A stretch of 51,311 bases of DNA from an uncultured Limosilactobacillus sp. (GCA_944326735.1 CALVFC010000001.1:1-51311); one strand, 5' to 3'; counted from the first letter of the stretch, positions 24,583 to 33,701 are shown. Numbers and translations: made by a program. Notes: a model not told the origin generated them from the sequence alone.

Positions 24583-25725
24583 ATGACTCAATTTACACAA
24601 CGCACTGTTTCTCCATTTCGCTACGATATTGTTGGTTCCTTCCTGCGGCCACAAGAGCTGAAGGATGCACGAGCTAAGTTCGCTAACGGTGATATTAGCC
24701 GTGAGGAGCTGACGAAAGTCGAAGATAAATGCATTATTGATTTAATCCATAAAGAAGAAGCGGTTGGTCTCAAAGCCGTAACTGATGGTGAATTCCGCCG
24801 CAGTTGGTGGCACCTCGACTTTATCTGGGGACTGCAAGGAATTGAAAAGTCTTCCGCTGAAGACGGGTACGAATTCAATGATGAAACAACCCGTGCTGAA
24901 ACGGCCAAAGTCGTGGGTAAGGTTAACGGTCACAATCATCCATTTATTAACCACTTCAAATTTGTTCGTGACCATGTCAGTGACGGCACTCAGGTTAAGC
25001 AAACCATTCCATCCCCTGCCCAAGCCCTCTTTGAATTCTTCCGTCCCGAAAATGTTAAGGGTGTCCAAGAAGTCTATGGGTCATTCGAAGACTTTGCCAA
25101 GGACCTCGTCACCGCTTACCAGCAAGTTATCCAAGATTTCTACGACGCTGGTTGCCGGACCCTTCAATTAGATGATTGTACCTGGGGTGCCTATGCTGAC
25201 TGGGCTGCCCATCCAGAACACGTGGCTACTTCCGGATTCAACATTGATAAGTTACCAGAATTAGAACAGCAGTCCCTGGAAATTAATAATGCCGTTATTA
25301 ACAGCGCTCCTGATGGTTTAACAATTAACACCCACATTTGCCGTGGTAACTACCATTCTACCTGGGCCGCTACTGGTGGCTATGCTCCAGTTGCTGACAC
25401 ACTGTTAGCCCAAGAAAACGTCAATGCCTTCTACCTCGAATATGACTCTGACCGTGCTGGTGGCTTTGAACCCCTCGCCAAGGTTCCTGATGATAAGTAT
25501 GTTGTGGTCGGTCTGGTCACTTCCAAATCTGGTGAACTGGAAGATAAGCAAACCATTATCAACCGCCTCAACGAAGCCGCTCAATACCACCCACTCGATA
25601 AGCTGTGCCTGAGTCCCCAATGTGGCTTCGCATCTACTGAAGAAGGTAATATTCTAACTGAAGAACAGCAATGGAACAAGGTAAAATTCATTAAAGACAT
25701 TGCCGAAGAAGTTTGGGGAAAGTAA
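24583..25725 (+). CDS. MetE-like cobalamin-independent methionine synthase, copy 1
   Basis: This 380-residue, single-domain MetE catalytic unit (YxjG/YxjH type) lacks the N-terminal half of full MetE. The zinc site is present: H251 and C253 (HICRGN), E286 (LEYDSDRAGG) and C347 (LSPQCGF). It should transfer a methyl group from a folate or other donor to homocysteine. Starts at 24583 behind AGAAAGGA and a Met-type T-box. The next gene is a close paralogue, 53 bp downstream. Confidence 0.9.
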   Translation: MTQFTQRTVSPFRYDIVGSFLRPQELKDARAKFANGDISREELTKVEDKCIIDLIHKEEAVGLKAVTDGEFRRSWWHLDFIWGLQGIEKSSAEDGYEFNDETTRAETAKVVGKVNGHNHPFINHFKFVRDHVSDGTQVKQTIPSPAQALFEFFRPENVKGVQEVYGSFEDFAKDLVTAYQQVIQDFYDAGCRTLQLDDCTWGAYADWAAHPEHVATSGFNIDKLPELEQQSLEINNAVINSAPDGLTINTHICRGNYHSTWAATGGYAPVADTLLAQENVNAFYLEYDSDRAGGFEPLAKVPDDKYVVVGLVTSKSGELEDKQTIINRLNEAAQYHPLDKLCLSPQCGFASTEEGNILTEEQQWNKVKFIKDIAEEVWGK

Positions 25726-25778
25726 TCCCGCTACCTCACTATCCATCACTTAACATTTACTGAAAGGACTGTTGTTTT

Positions 25779-26915
25779 ATGACTCAATTTACTCAACGCA
25801 CTGTTTCCCCATTCCGCTATGACATTGTTGGTTCATTCTTACGTCCCCAAGAATTAAAGGATGCTCGTGCTAAGTTCGCTCAGGGCAAAATTAGTCAAGC
25901 TGACCTCACCAAAGTAGAAGATAAATGTATTATTGACCTAATCCATAAGGAAGAAGCGCTGGGCCTACATGCCGTGACTGACGGTGAATTCCGCCGTAGC
26001 TATTGGCACCTCGATTTCTTCTGGGGATTACAAGGAACAAAGCGCGTCCAACTGAAGCATGGTTACTTCTTCCATGACGAAGAAACCCGTAATGACTCTG
26101 TCCAATTGACTGGCAAGGTTAGCGGTGAAAACCACCCATTTGTTAATTACTTTAAGTTCGTCCGTGACCATGTCAGTGATGGCACTCAAGTAAAACAAAC
26201 CATCCCGGCTCCTGCCCAATTTTTGGAAGAATTTCTCCGTCCTGAAAACCAAGAAAATGCCAAACAATTTTATCCAAACCAGGCCGACTTAGACCATGAC
26301 GTAGCACAAGCCTACCACCAAGTCATTGAGGACCTATATGCTGCTGGCTGTCGGACATTACAGTTGGACGACTGTACTTGGGGTATCTCCGTTAATAACT
26401 TTGCCAACCTCAAGAAGAAGGATCCAAATGCTGATACTTCACAACTAGAAGCCCTCCAGCAACGTTTCTTGAAGGTAAACAATGAAGCCATCGCCGACTT
26501 ACCAGATGACCTGGTAGTTAATACCCACGTCTGCCGTGGTAATTACCATTCGACCTGGGCAGCTGCTGGTGGCTACGGCCCGGTTGCTGACACATTATTA
26601 GCCCATGAAAACGTCGCTGCCTTCTACCTCGAATATGATTCCGACCGTGCTGGTGGCTTTGAACCATTAGCTAAGGTTCCTGATGATAAGTACGTTGTGG
26701 TTGGCCTCGTTACCTCCAAGTCTGGTGAACTGGAAGATAAGCAAACTATCATTGACCGTCTTAAGGAAGCTGCTAAGTACCATCCCCTCGATAAGCTGTG
26801 CCTAAGTCCCCAATGTGGTTTTGCATCCACTGAAGAAGGTAACATCTTAACTGAAGAACAACAGTGGAATAAGTTGAAGTTCATCAAAGAAATTGCTGAA
26901 GAAGTTTGGGGCTAA
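25779..26915 (+). CDS. MetE-like cobalamin-independent methionine synthase, copy 2
   Basis: This 378-residue paralogue of the preceding gene keeps the zinc site (HVCRGN, LEYDSDRAGG, LSPQCGF). The first 35 and the last 110 or so residues are almost identical to copy 1, while the middle (about 85-120 and 150-240) differs strongly. Synonymous differences are scattered through the conserved ends, so the duplication is not recent. Probably co-transcribed with copy 1 from the T-box; the divergent middle may mean a different methyl donor or acceptor. Confidence 0.9.
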   Translation: MTQFTQRTVSPFRYDIVGSFLRPQELKDARAKFAQGKISQADLTKVEDKCIIDLIHKEEALGLHAVTDGEFRRSYWHLDFFWGLQGTKRVQLKHGYFFHDEETRNDSVQLTGKVSGENHPFVNYFKFVRDHVSDGTQVKQTIPAPAQFLEEFLRPENQENAKQFYPNQADLDHDVAQAYHQVIEDLYAAGCRTLQLDDCTWGISVNNFANLKKKDPNADTSQLEALQQRFLKVNNEAIADLPDDLVVNTHVCRGNYHSTWAAAGGYGPVADTLLAHENVAAFYLEYDSDRAGGFEPLAKVPDDKYVVVGLVTSKSGELEDKQTIIDRLKEAAKYHPLDKLCLSPQCGFASTEEGNILTEEQQWNKLKFIKEIAEEVWG

Positions 26916-26965
26916 TACCTTTGTTCCACATAAAACGCTCCCTCCTGTGAAATCCTTTAAAATAC

Positions 26966-27003
26966 GAAACGGACGTGATGAATTACCATTACGTCCGTTT
27001 TAT
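26966..27003 (+). terminator. Terminator of the MetE-like operon
   Basis: A 10-bp perfect outer stem (26966-26975 with 26990-26999) is followed by TTTTATATT. Confidence 0.9.
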
Positions 27004-27004
27004 A

Positions 27005-27070
27005 TTATGCAAATGAAGTAGCAAGCGAGCCAAGAACAATTAAGAGAATTCCCCAAATCGTGTACTTCAT
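27005..27070 (-). CDS. Possible 21-residue hydrophobic peptide
   Basis: The minus frame reads MKYTIWGILLIVLGSLATSFA and stops, a single TM-like peptide 21 bp downstream of the reductase gene. It has no clear ribosome site, so it could be chance. If real, it is a tiny membrane peptide translated from the reductase mRNA. Confidence 0.35.
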   Translation of the reverse strand: MKYTIWGILLIVLGSLATSFA

Positions 27071-27091
27071 TTCACGATGACTCTTGTGTTG

Positions 27092-27787
27092 TTAATCTTT
27101 GCTGAATATCAATTGAACGCCACCATCATCTAGTGGGACAGTCCGTTCGAGGTGAAAGCGTTGGTTAACAAATTGACCAAGCGTATCAAACGTGCCCTTC
27201 ATAGCCGTATTTCCAGAAATGTACGGCGCCACAACTAATGAAATTTGATCAACTAATCCCGCTTTTAGGAAGGCGCCGTTAATCAAAGCACCACCGCCCA
27301 GCACCATCTTTTTAATGCCAAAGTACTTCCGCAGCTTGACGAGGGCCTGCGCAAAATCAATATCATGGTGCCCACATACTAAGTAGGGAATCTCCATGGA
27401 CCGCAGGAATGCTAAGTACGGTTTACTGGCCTGTTCAGTGACGACTTCAATTGCGCGGCTCTTGTAACCGGCGTAGTCAAAGTAGTTCTTTTCCCAACCG
27501 GCACGACCTTTTCGATCAAAGCTAACATCCCATGTTGTGGAATGAATCTGTGGGACCCAGTCGCTATACTCGATCCCGTCACCGGAAAACTTGCTCAGGT
27601 CTGGATGCCCCTGGGCAGCGTACATCACAATCGTATTGCTCCCATTCGCGTTGGTATTACTAATCTTGAACAATTGATCATCGTAGTAATCACCAGAAGT
27701 GCGGTCTCCCGGAAGGCCGTCCCATTCCCCATCAATTTTGCCATCAATGGACTGGTACATATGAATAATTACCTGTGCTCGTTCCAC
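27092..27787 (-). CDS. RibD C-terminal/dihydrofolate-reductase-fold reductase
   Basis: This 231-residue protein starts VIIHMYQSIDGKIDGEW and contains IKKMVLGGGALINGAFLKAGLVDQISLVVAPYISG, the RibD_C NADPH-binding pattern (GGG, then the LVD helix). It lacks a deaminase domain, so it is a stand-alone reductase of unknown substrate rather than a full riboflavin enzyme. Transcribed divergently from the AEC transporter. Confidence 0.85.
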   Translation of the reverse strand: MERAQVIIHMYQSIDGKIDGEWDGLPGDRTSGDYYDDQLFKISNTNANGSNTIVMYAAQGHPDLSKFSGDGIEYSDWVPQIHSTTWDVSFDRKGRAGWEKNYFDYAGYKSRAIEVVTEQASKPYLAFLRSMEIPYLVCGHHDIDFAQALVKLRKYFGIKKMVLGGGALINGAFLKAGLVDQISLVVAPYISGNTAMKGTFDTLGQFVNQRFHLERTVPLDDGGVQLIFSKD

Positions 27788-27888
27788 TATATTTCACCCT
27801 TTCATCTATCACTACTAACCCTGATTATACGCCTACGCCAAATAATGCTAAGGTAGAAGTATTGATTTTAATGCAAAGGGGTCATCAC

Positions 27889-28815
27889 ATGTCCATCGGT
27901 CAGTTAATTAACCAAGTCGTAATCATCTTCCTATTAATGTTGTTGGGAGCGGCAATTCGCAAATTTGGTTTCCTCCACTTACAGTCAATTAATGACATCA
28001 CTAATATTGCCCTGTTTTTCCTGTCGCCAATGGTAATTTTGAAGGCCTTTCAACAACCGTTCTCGAGTGCCCGGATGCATACTTTCCTGCTGACCCTGGT
28101 GGCGATCTTTGTTTCCTACCTCGTAACCATTATCCTTACTAAGGTCATTTTCAGCCATGTAAAGGATCCTAACATGCGGCATATCGTTAGTTACGGCAGT
28201 ATTTATTCGAATAATGGCTTTATGGGCGTTCCACTAGCCCAAGCCCTATTCGGTGACGCCGGCGTGTTCTACGCAGTCGCATCATTAATCGGCTTCAATG
28301 TAATGTCGTGGACACATGGCGTCAGCATTTTCCACCGTCGCAATAACGAAAATTGGGCCCAAAAAGTCCGCAAGATCATTCTGAACCCCAATATTATTGC
28401 AATTATCGTTGGCCTGGTAACGTTCTGTTGTTCAATTCGCTTTCCATCCATCATCGGCCAATTTCTAACATATGGGAGTGCTGCGTTCACCCCCATTTCA
28501 ATGATGATTATTGGTTCCAACCTTGTGGGAATTCAACTAAAGGATATGAAACTTGGCCTGCCAGCTAGTACAGCCTTGCTCCTCCGCAATGTTCTTTACC
28601 CGCTTGTTAATCTGATTGCCCTCAAATTGGTAGGCGTTACCAATACCGCCATGAGTGTCACTGTAATCCTAGCCGCTTGCCCAGTTGCTGGATTGGTTGT
28701 CCTCTTTACTCTCCAGGCGAAGGGCGACCCGAAGCCTGCCGTGACCTTGATGAGTATTTCTACGATTCTTAGTTTAATCACGATTCCGTTAGTATTTGCG
28801 ATTGCTAATTGGTAA
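27889..28815 (+). CDS. AEC-family transporter (auxin-efflux-carrier fold)
   Basis: This 308-residue protein has about ten hydrophobic segments, with NGFMGVPLAQALFG in the first half and AACPVAGLVVLFTLQ in the second. These proline-broken helices are typical of AEC/BASS-fold carriers such as malate or malonate permeases. The ATG at 27889 has AAAGGGG 7 nt upstream; the open frame extends 38 codons further without a site. It likely moves an organic acid; direction unknown. Confidence 0.85.
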   Translation: MSIGQLINQVVIIFLLMLLGAAIRKFGFLHLQSINDITNIALFFLSPMVILKAFQQPFSSARMHTFLLTLVAIFVSYLVTIILTKVIFSHVKDPNMRHIVSYGSIYSNNGFMGVPLAQALFGDAGVFYAVASLIGFNVMSWTHGVSIFHRRNNENWAQKVRKIILNPNIIAIIVGLVTFCCSIRFPSIIGQFLTYGSAAFTPISMMIIGSNLVGIQLKDMKLGLPASTALLLRNVLYPLVNLIALKLVGVTNTAMSVTVILAACPVAGLVVLFTLQAKGDPKPAVTLMSISTILSLITIPLVFAIANW

Positions 28816-28823
28816 TTCTAAAT

Positions 28824-28868
28824 ATCCCCTACGCTGGAACTATGATCCAACATAGGGGATTAAGTTTA
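28824..28868 (+). terminator. Terminator of the AEC gene
   Basis: The outer stem 28824-28831 with 28853-28860 and inner TGGA/TCCA pairing are followed by TAAGTTTATG. Confidence 0.75.
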
Positions 28869-28939
28869 TGTTTGGTTAACTCGCTGTGACCACAATTACA
28901 TTTGTCTTTCCCTACATCACAGTCATAGCGTGCGCGCTC

Positions 28940-29416
28940 TTATTTTCTTGAGTGGATCCGACAGGAAACTTCTGTCGCCGTCAACTTATACACTTGCACA
29001 TACTTGAGGTGGTCTTCCGGAAACTCAAAATCAGTGCTGCCAGCATACTGCTTCATCATCAACTTCAACGCCGCTAGCTTATCCTCATTTGTTTCCAGCA
29101 GGTCCACACGACCCTCACCCATCACGCTGGCAAAGTCCGCGGACCATTCACAGGCCACCGATCCGCCATCTCGCAATTGCTGGCCACTATTCATTTCAAA
29201 GGCAGCATAGTGGGTTTTCTTTATCAATTCATACCGCCGTCCATGAGGTCCCCCGTGGAAGTAAAAGGTGTAGTGGCCTTGATGTTCTTCGTAAGCAAAG
29301 TGGACCGGCACTACATACACCCGCTCACCATCACGTAAACCCAAATGGATAGTTTCACACTGGTCTAGAACGTGGTTGATTGTCGAAATATCAGTAACAG
29401 TGTCCCGTTGACTCAT
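28940..29416 (-). CDS. Pyridoxamine-5'-phosphate-oxidase-like (NimA-type) flavin-binding protein
   Basis: This 158-residue split-barrel protein has VYVVPVHFAYEEHQGHYTFYFHGGPHGRRYELIKK, the Nim/PPOX pattern in which FMN or a similar cofactor binds. CEWSADFASVMGEGRVDLLE is the second signature strand. Members reduce nitro compounds or bind flavin or heme; the role here is inferred only. AGAGGCG lies upstream of the ATG at 29416. Confidence 0.85.
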   Translation of the reverse strand: MSQRDTVTDISTINHVLDQCETIHLGLRDGERVYVVPVHFAYEEHQGHYTFYFHGGPHGRRYELIKKTHYAAFEMNSGQQLRDGGSVACEWSADFASVMGEGRVDLLETNEDKLAALKLMMKQYAGSTDFEFPEDHLKYVQVYKLTATEVSCRIHSRK

Positions 29417-29468
29417 AATAATCGCCTCTTAATATTGTTGTATTTGCAACAAATATAACATACTTCCC

Positions 29469-30362
29469 TCAATTTACAAGCTTTTCCTTACCAATCTCAG
29501 CGCGTAATAGTTGAAGGAAAAGTTGAGAAAGGTTCGACAACGGCTTTTCCTTTGACCAGACCAGGGTATTGTCATCTACAAGGTGTGATGATAACGGCCG
29601 AAATACCAAGTCGCGGTGGGCATTTGTATTAATCAAATCTTGATATGTCAAAACAAGGCAAGCTCCCGTCTGCGCTAGCAGAGCAGCATTGTATAACAAA
29701 TTATAGTTACCGACGAACTTAAATTGATCTAGCAGGTCACCAGCCCAATGGCGAAAAGCGTCCTGGCGACGTGTCTGCGCCGAGGTCATCAGGGGGTGGC
29801 CAATTAAATCACTAGGACGAATCTCCTTTTGCTGGGCAAGTGGTGAGTCTGCACGCATGAGAACACCCCATCGATTTGCTTGCGGCAGTTCCAGCGTTGA
29901 ATAGTTAACCATGTTTTCATGCCCCATCAAGATACCGAATTCCAGCAAGCCATTATCAATCTGCTGACGAATTGACTCACTGTCGCCACTAACCAGGTTA
30001 ATTAATACTTCCGGATATTCCTGCATAATTTGGTGGATAACCTTCATCACCGGCTTGAGGCTGGGACTTTCTCCAGCTCCAATGTCTAATACACCGGAAA
30101 CCATATCTTGCCCCTGTAGGTGATATTCAGTTTTATCAATCATCGCAAGAATTTCTTGTGCTCGTTGGTATAGGTAATGGCCTTCCTGAGTGAGTTGAAT
30201 CTGCCGGTGCCCACGTTCAAATAAGGTGACGCCTAATTCTGTTTCCAGGTCCATGATTTGTCGTGACAAAGCCGGTTGTGAAACATGCAGGTGACGGGCT
30301 GCATTCGAAATGTTTCCTTCATGGACAATTTCACTGAAGTAACGTAATACACGTGTTTCCAT
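29469..30362 (-). CDS. LysR-family transcriptional regulator
   Basis: This 297-residue LTTR starts METRVLRYFSEIVHEGNISNAARHLHVSQPALSRQIMDLE, a CynR/CatM-like winged HTH, followed by a two-lobed effector domain. It is divergent from an acetyltransferase-hydrolase gene pair, whose promoter region carries an inverted repeat, so that pair is its likely target. The ligand is unknown. Confidence 0.92.
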   Translation of the reverse strand: METRVLRYFSEIVHEGNISNAARHLHVSQPALSRQIMDLETELGVTLFERGHRQIQLTQEGHYLYQRAQEILAMIDKTEYHLQGQDMVSGVLDIGAGESPSLKPVMKVIHQIMQEYPEVLINLVSGDSESIRQQIDNGLLEFGILMGHENMVNYSTLELPQANRWGVLMRADSPLAQQKEIRPSDLIGHPLMTSAQTRRQDAFRHWAGDLLDQFKFVGNYNLLYNAALLAQTGACLVLTYQDLINTNAHRDLVFRPLSSHLVDDNTLVWSKEKPLSNLSQLFLQLLRAEIGKEKLVN

Positions 30363-30398
30363 AATTTCACTTCCATGTTTTTTAGTTATAAATAAGCA

Positions 30399-30441
30399 TT
30401 ACACATAAGTATTTCACATTTTAAGTGTAAGCAATTAATAT
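30399..30441 (+). promoter_or_regulatory. Promoter and inverted repeat between LysR and acetyltransferase genes
   Basis: TTCACA (30413-30418), a 17-bp spacer and TAATAT (30436-30441). TTACAC (30399-30404) and GTGTAA (30425-30430) form an inverted repeat around the -35, a reasonable LysR-type site. Confidence 0.65.
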
Positions 30442-30471
30442 AAACTTAGCAACTGTGAAGGAGGAAAAAGA

Positions 30472-31005
30472 ATGACAACTACTGTTGACTTATCTTCAAG
30501 CGCTAGTAAAGAAATCGATCAAATTAACGAAATTAATCAATCACTAGTACAATCACTTAATACTGGTCAACATTCACAAGACGAGGTTCGCAAGGCCGTC
30601 AGTAAGATTACCAAGCAGACCATTGATAATTCTGTGGAGATTCGCCTCCCCTTCTACACTGACTTTGGTCGCAACCTCCATATTGGCAAGAATGTTTTTA
30701 TCAACGGCGGCGTTACTTTTGTCGACTTAGGTGGGATTTACCTTTCTGATAAGGTACTAATTGGACCAAAAGCAAATATTATTTCCGTCAACCACCCTCT
30801 TGATCCGGCCAATCGCCGTAACGTTGAACTCAAACCAGTTTATGTTCATGAAAACGCCTGGATCGGTGCCAATGCCACTGTCCTCCCAGGAGTTTCAGTG
30901 GGCAAAAACGCTGTCGTGGCTGCCGGAGCAGTTGTCACGAAGAATGTGCCGGCCAATACAGTAGTTGCCGGCGTTCCAGCTCGGATCATTAAAGTTATTA
31001 AATAG
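30472..31005 (+). CDS. Hexapeptide-repeat O-acetyltransferase (LacA/NodL type)
   Basis: This 177-residue left-handed beta-helix protein has [15 protein letters not shown] and later hexapeptides ([26 protein letters not shown]), with the catalytic His in ISVNHPLDP. It transfers acetyl from acetyl-CoA to a sugar or other hydroxyl; the acceptor is unknown. The start has GAGGAAAAAG. The hydrolase gene follows 17 bp downstream, making a two-gene operon opposite the LysR gene. Confidence 0.9.
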   Translation: MTTTVDLSSSASKEIDQINEINQSLVQSLNTGQHSQDEVRKAVSKITKQTIDNSVEIRLPFYTDFGRNLHIGKNVFINGGVTFVDLGGIYLSDKVLIGPKANIISVNHPLDPANRRNVELKPVYVHENAWIGANATVLPGVSVGKNAVVAAGAVVTKNVPANTVVAGVPARIIKVIK

Positions 31006-31022
31006 TAAAGGAGATTTTATTT

Positions 31023-31982
31023 ATGGCATTCGGCTACATCACTGACTTAGATGAACATCTAGAGAGAAAGCATGTTTCATACAATAACCGCTATGGTATT
31101 AAAATTGCTGCTGATCTGTACTACCCCAAGGGTCTGCACCGTGGTGATCAGCTACCGGCACTAATTGTCGGTGCTCCATACGGTGGTACTAAGGAACAAG
31201 GCCCCGCAGTGTATGCCAATGAATTAGGCAAGCGTGGCTTCGTCGTCCTGACCTTTGACCAAGTGTACATGGGTGAATCAGGTGGCCATCCTCGTCACGT
31301 TTCCTCACCTGAACTGTTTGCAGAATCATTCAGTGCCGCTGTTGACTACCTGGGCGTCCAGGTACCGTTCGTCGACCGCGAAAAAATCGGTGTTGTTGGT
31401 ATTTGTGGTTCCGCTGGCTTTGCCCTGTCTGCTGCTTCAGTTGATGTGCGGATCAAAGCGGTAGCAACTGCTTCAATGTACGACATTACTGACGTGCGGG
31501 GCATGATGAAGCCTTCTAAAGAACAGCTCGATCAAATGAAGAAGGAATTAGCCGAGCAACGGTGGGAAGACTTTGCTAGTCAGCAGCCAGAGTACAAGCC
31601 ATCATTTCCTACCAAGCCATTTCCAAATGTTGATGTGATCCCTGAAATGGATGAAATTAATCGCGAATGGTTCCGCTTCTATGCTGTTCCCCGTGGTTTC
31701 CATCAAAATGCCCGTGGCGGCTTTACGACCACTTCCAACCTGGCAATGATGCAGTTCTCAGCGCTAGACTACATTGACGAAATTAGCCCACGCCCAATCC
31801 TGTTTATCTTCGGTGACAAGGCCCACTCCCGTTCCTTCTCAGAACGCGCATATGACCTCGCTAGTGATCCAAAAGAAAAGTACATTGTTAAAGACTGTGA
31901 ACATATCGATCTCTACGACCGGGTCGACAAGATTCCATTTGATAAATTAACGGACTTCTTTAAACAACATTTGAATGCCTAA
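31023..31982 (+). CDS. Alpha/beta hydrolase (dienelactone-hydrolase-like)
   Basis: This 319-residue protein has the nucleophile S130 in GICGSAG, a likely acid D265 (FGDKAHSR) and H294 (CEHIDLYD). APYGGTKEQG near residue 50 forms the oxyanion region. No signal peptide is present, so it is cytoplasmic. It probably hydrolyses an ester or a small peptide-like bond. Pairing with an acetyltransferase suggests an acetylation/deacetylation theme, but this is inference. AAAGGAG precedes the ATG. Confidence 0.85.
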   Translation: MAFGYITDLDEHLERKHVSYNNRYGIKIAADLYYPKGLHRGDQLPALIVGAPYGGTKEQGPAVYANELGKRGFVVLTFDQVYMGESGGHPRHVSSPELFAESFSAAVDYLGVQVPFVDREKIGVVGICGSAGFALSAASVDVRIKAVATASMYDITDVRGMMKPSKEQLDQMKKELAEQRWEDFASQQPEYKPSFPTKPFPNVDVIPEMDEINREWFRFYAVPRGFHQNARGGFTTTSNLAMMQFSALDYIDEISPRPILFIFGDKAHSRSFSERAYDLASDPKEKYIVKDCEHIDLYDRVDKIPFDKLTDFFKQHLNA

Positions 31983-32018
31983 TTGGCATATAATAGTGAA
32001 AAATGAGGAGGGTTTCAC

Positions 32019-32891
32019 ATGAAACATCGTTCAGTTCTGGTCACCGCGATCTTAGTAATTGTGATTGCGATCGTTGGTGGTTTCAGTTGGCACCGTACCC
32101 AAGCGGCGCAAAAATATGTCCATACTAATACCCCAACAATTTTCGTGCATGGTTGGGGAAGCAGTTATCATGCAGAAACATCCATGGCTAACGCTGCTAA
32201 ACGCGCTGGTGTTACAAATACCATTGTGCGGGCTAATGTCGACCGAAACGGTCACGTTACCTTTAACCGGTCTATTCCAGCAAATGCAGTTAATCCAATT
32301 GTTGAAGTTAACTTGCAAGATAACAAGCTCGACCGTTATGCCAGCGCCAATAGCAGCAACTATGCTGATGCATATCATCATGGTGGCACCTACATTCTCA
32401 ACGTGGTAAAGGCCCTTGAAAAGCAGCATCATTACGCCGCTGTTAACTTTGTTGGCCACTCCATGGGGAACTTGGAAATTGCTAATTACATTAATGATAA
32501 TTACCCAAGCACTGAGCTGCCCAAGATCAATCATCTGGTCGCCATTGCTGGCCACTATAATGGAATGGTTGGTCAAAAGTCTGCAGAAACGATTGATGAA
32601 CAAAGTGGTAAGCCAAGTCAACAGGATCCAGGTTTTACCCAGCTGCTCGGCTTGCGGGAACATTTCCCGACTAACACCAAGGTTCTCAACATCTACGGTA
32701 ACTATAAGGGTAAGAACTCTGACGGTGATGTGCCTGTTAACTCCGCCAAATCCTTGAAGTACCTCGTTGGTTCCCGGGCCAAATCTTACCAGGAACGCGA
32801 AATCCGTGGTCGCAAAGCCCAACACAGTCAATTACATAATAATAACCACCAAGTTAACCAGGCATTGATTAACTTCCTATGGACTAAGTAA
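32019..32891 (+). CDS. DUF915 alpha/beta hydrolase, secreted or membrane-anchored
   Basis: This 290-residue protein has an N-terminal hydrophobic segment (about 7-25) and APTIFVHGWGSSYHAE-type motif near 40. The nucleophile elbow is GHSMGN (S148), and a likely His lies in the AQHSQLHNNN tail. This is the DUF915 family common in Gram-positive cocci and lactobacilli, presumed lipase/esterase-like outside the membrane. It is 36 bp downstream of the hydrolase gene and may share its transcript; GAGGAGGG lies upstream. Confidence 0.88.
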   Translation: MKHRSVLVTAILVIVIAIVGGFSWHRTQAAQKYVHTNTPTIFVHGWGSSYHAETSMANAAKRAGVTNTIVRANVDRNGHVTFNRSIPANAVNPIVEVNLQDNKLDRYASANSSNYADAYHHGGTYILNVVKALEKQHHYAAVNFVGHSMGNLEIANYINDNYPSTELPKINHLVAIAGHYNGMVGQKSAETIDEQSGKPSQQDPGFTQLLGLREHFPTNTKVLNIYGNYKGKNSDGDVPVNSAKSLKYLVGSRAKSYQEREIRGRKAQHSQLHNNNHQVNQALINFLWTK

Positions 32892-32896
32892 CCAAA

Positions 32897-32930
32897 AGGG
32901 CCAGTCGAACTATATCGGCTGGCCTTCTTC
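32897..32930 (+). terminator. Terminator after the DUF915 gene
   Basis: Stem AAGGGCCAG (32896-32905 region) with CTGGCCTT (about 32919-32926), one bulge and an inner CGA/TCG pair, followed by CTTCTATT. Confidence 0.7.
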
Positions 32931-32945
32931 TATTATCTATATACA

Positions 32946-33605
32946 TTAATACCAAGCAGGTTTATCACCATCGGTACCTGGTTTATCCACCCCGAAGTCC
33001 TTGCGCGCATACGGTGCTGGGTTATCAATGATCTTCGCAACAAAGTTACCAATTGATTTCCGGGATACTTCTGTCCCTTTGAACGCTTCACCACGTTCAG
33101 TTGTTTCATAGTCAACTTCATCCTTATTCGTTAACCATGCCGGACGAATAATCGTGTAATCTAAATCTGATGATGAAATAACATCGGCTGCTTTCCGGTA
33201 AGTGCCCAGGTAACTATCCTCTTGGCCGCCACCCAGCTCTTTATTATTCCATTCGCCAAATTTACCAGGAACTTCATCGTAAATACCAATTGATGAAATC
33301 CACACTAGCTGCTTAACACCGTGCTTATCCATTGCAGCAACGATGTTTTCTGCCTGTTGCTGAATTTGCGGATTACGCAAGTTAGCATAAACCACATCTG
33401 CTTTGGCCACCGCGGCATCCAATTCTGTCACCTTCAGGGTATCACCTTTAATAACCGTCTCACGCTGCTCATCAACGTCTGTTAAGTGTTGCGGGTGACG
33501 AGTGAATAATAGGAGGTGGTCATCCCCATTATCCAATAATGCTTTAATAGCATGACCGGCAATCTGACCGGTTGCACCGAGAACTAATACTTGCTTTGTC
33601 ATCAT
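32946..33605 (-). CDS. NAD(P)H-binding SDR-type oxidoreductase (NmrA/YwnB-like)
   Basis: This protein of about 219 residues has the Rossmann start MMTKQVLVLGATGQIAGHAIK and no classical YxxxK catalytic pair in the usual place; DYTIIRPAWLTN is typical of atypical SDRs. The ATG at 33605 (or 33602) is chosen because GAAGGGGG lies just upstream; the frame continues to 33626. It is probably a quinone- or flavin-type reductase. Its promoter carries palindromes like that of the neighbouring nitroreductase. Confidence 0.85.
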   Translation of the reverse strand: MMTKQVLVLGATGQIAGHAIKALLDNGDDHLLLFTRHPQHLTDVDEQRETVIKGDTLKVTELDAAVAKADVVYANLRNPQIQQQAENIVAAMDKHGVKQLVWISSIGIYDEVPGKFGEWNNKELGGGQEDSYLGTYRKAADVISSSDLDYTIIRPAWLTNKDEVDYETTERGEAFKGTEVSRKSIGNFVAKIIDNPAPYARKDFGVDKPGTDGDKPAWY

Positions 33606-33635
33606 TAATCCCCCTTCGAAATTCATTACACTTTC

Positions 33636-33701
33636 ATTATAGGCAGGCCTTTCAGTTATTAAAAGTAAGTACTTTCGGGTAAGATAGTTACTAAGTGGTA
33701 A
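33636..33701 (-). promoter_or_regulatory. SDR gene promoter with HxlR-like palindromes
   Basis: TATAAT on the minus strand is at 33641-33636. AAAGTA-AG-TACTTT (33662-33675) sits at the -35, and TTACTAAGTGGTAA (33688-33701) lies just upstream. Both have the TACT...AGTA or TTACT...GTAA style of HxlR/YodB-type sites and resemble the perfect palindrome at 34372. Confidence 0.55.

Noticed and set aside
32052..32831. A 259-codon open frame on the minus strand inside the DUF915 gene
   Set aside because: The plus-strand frame has a signal segment, a GHSMGN catalytic elbow and a strong ribosome site; the minus frame has none of these and is a shadow.
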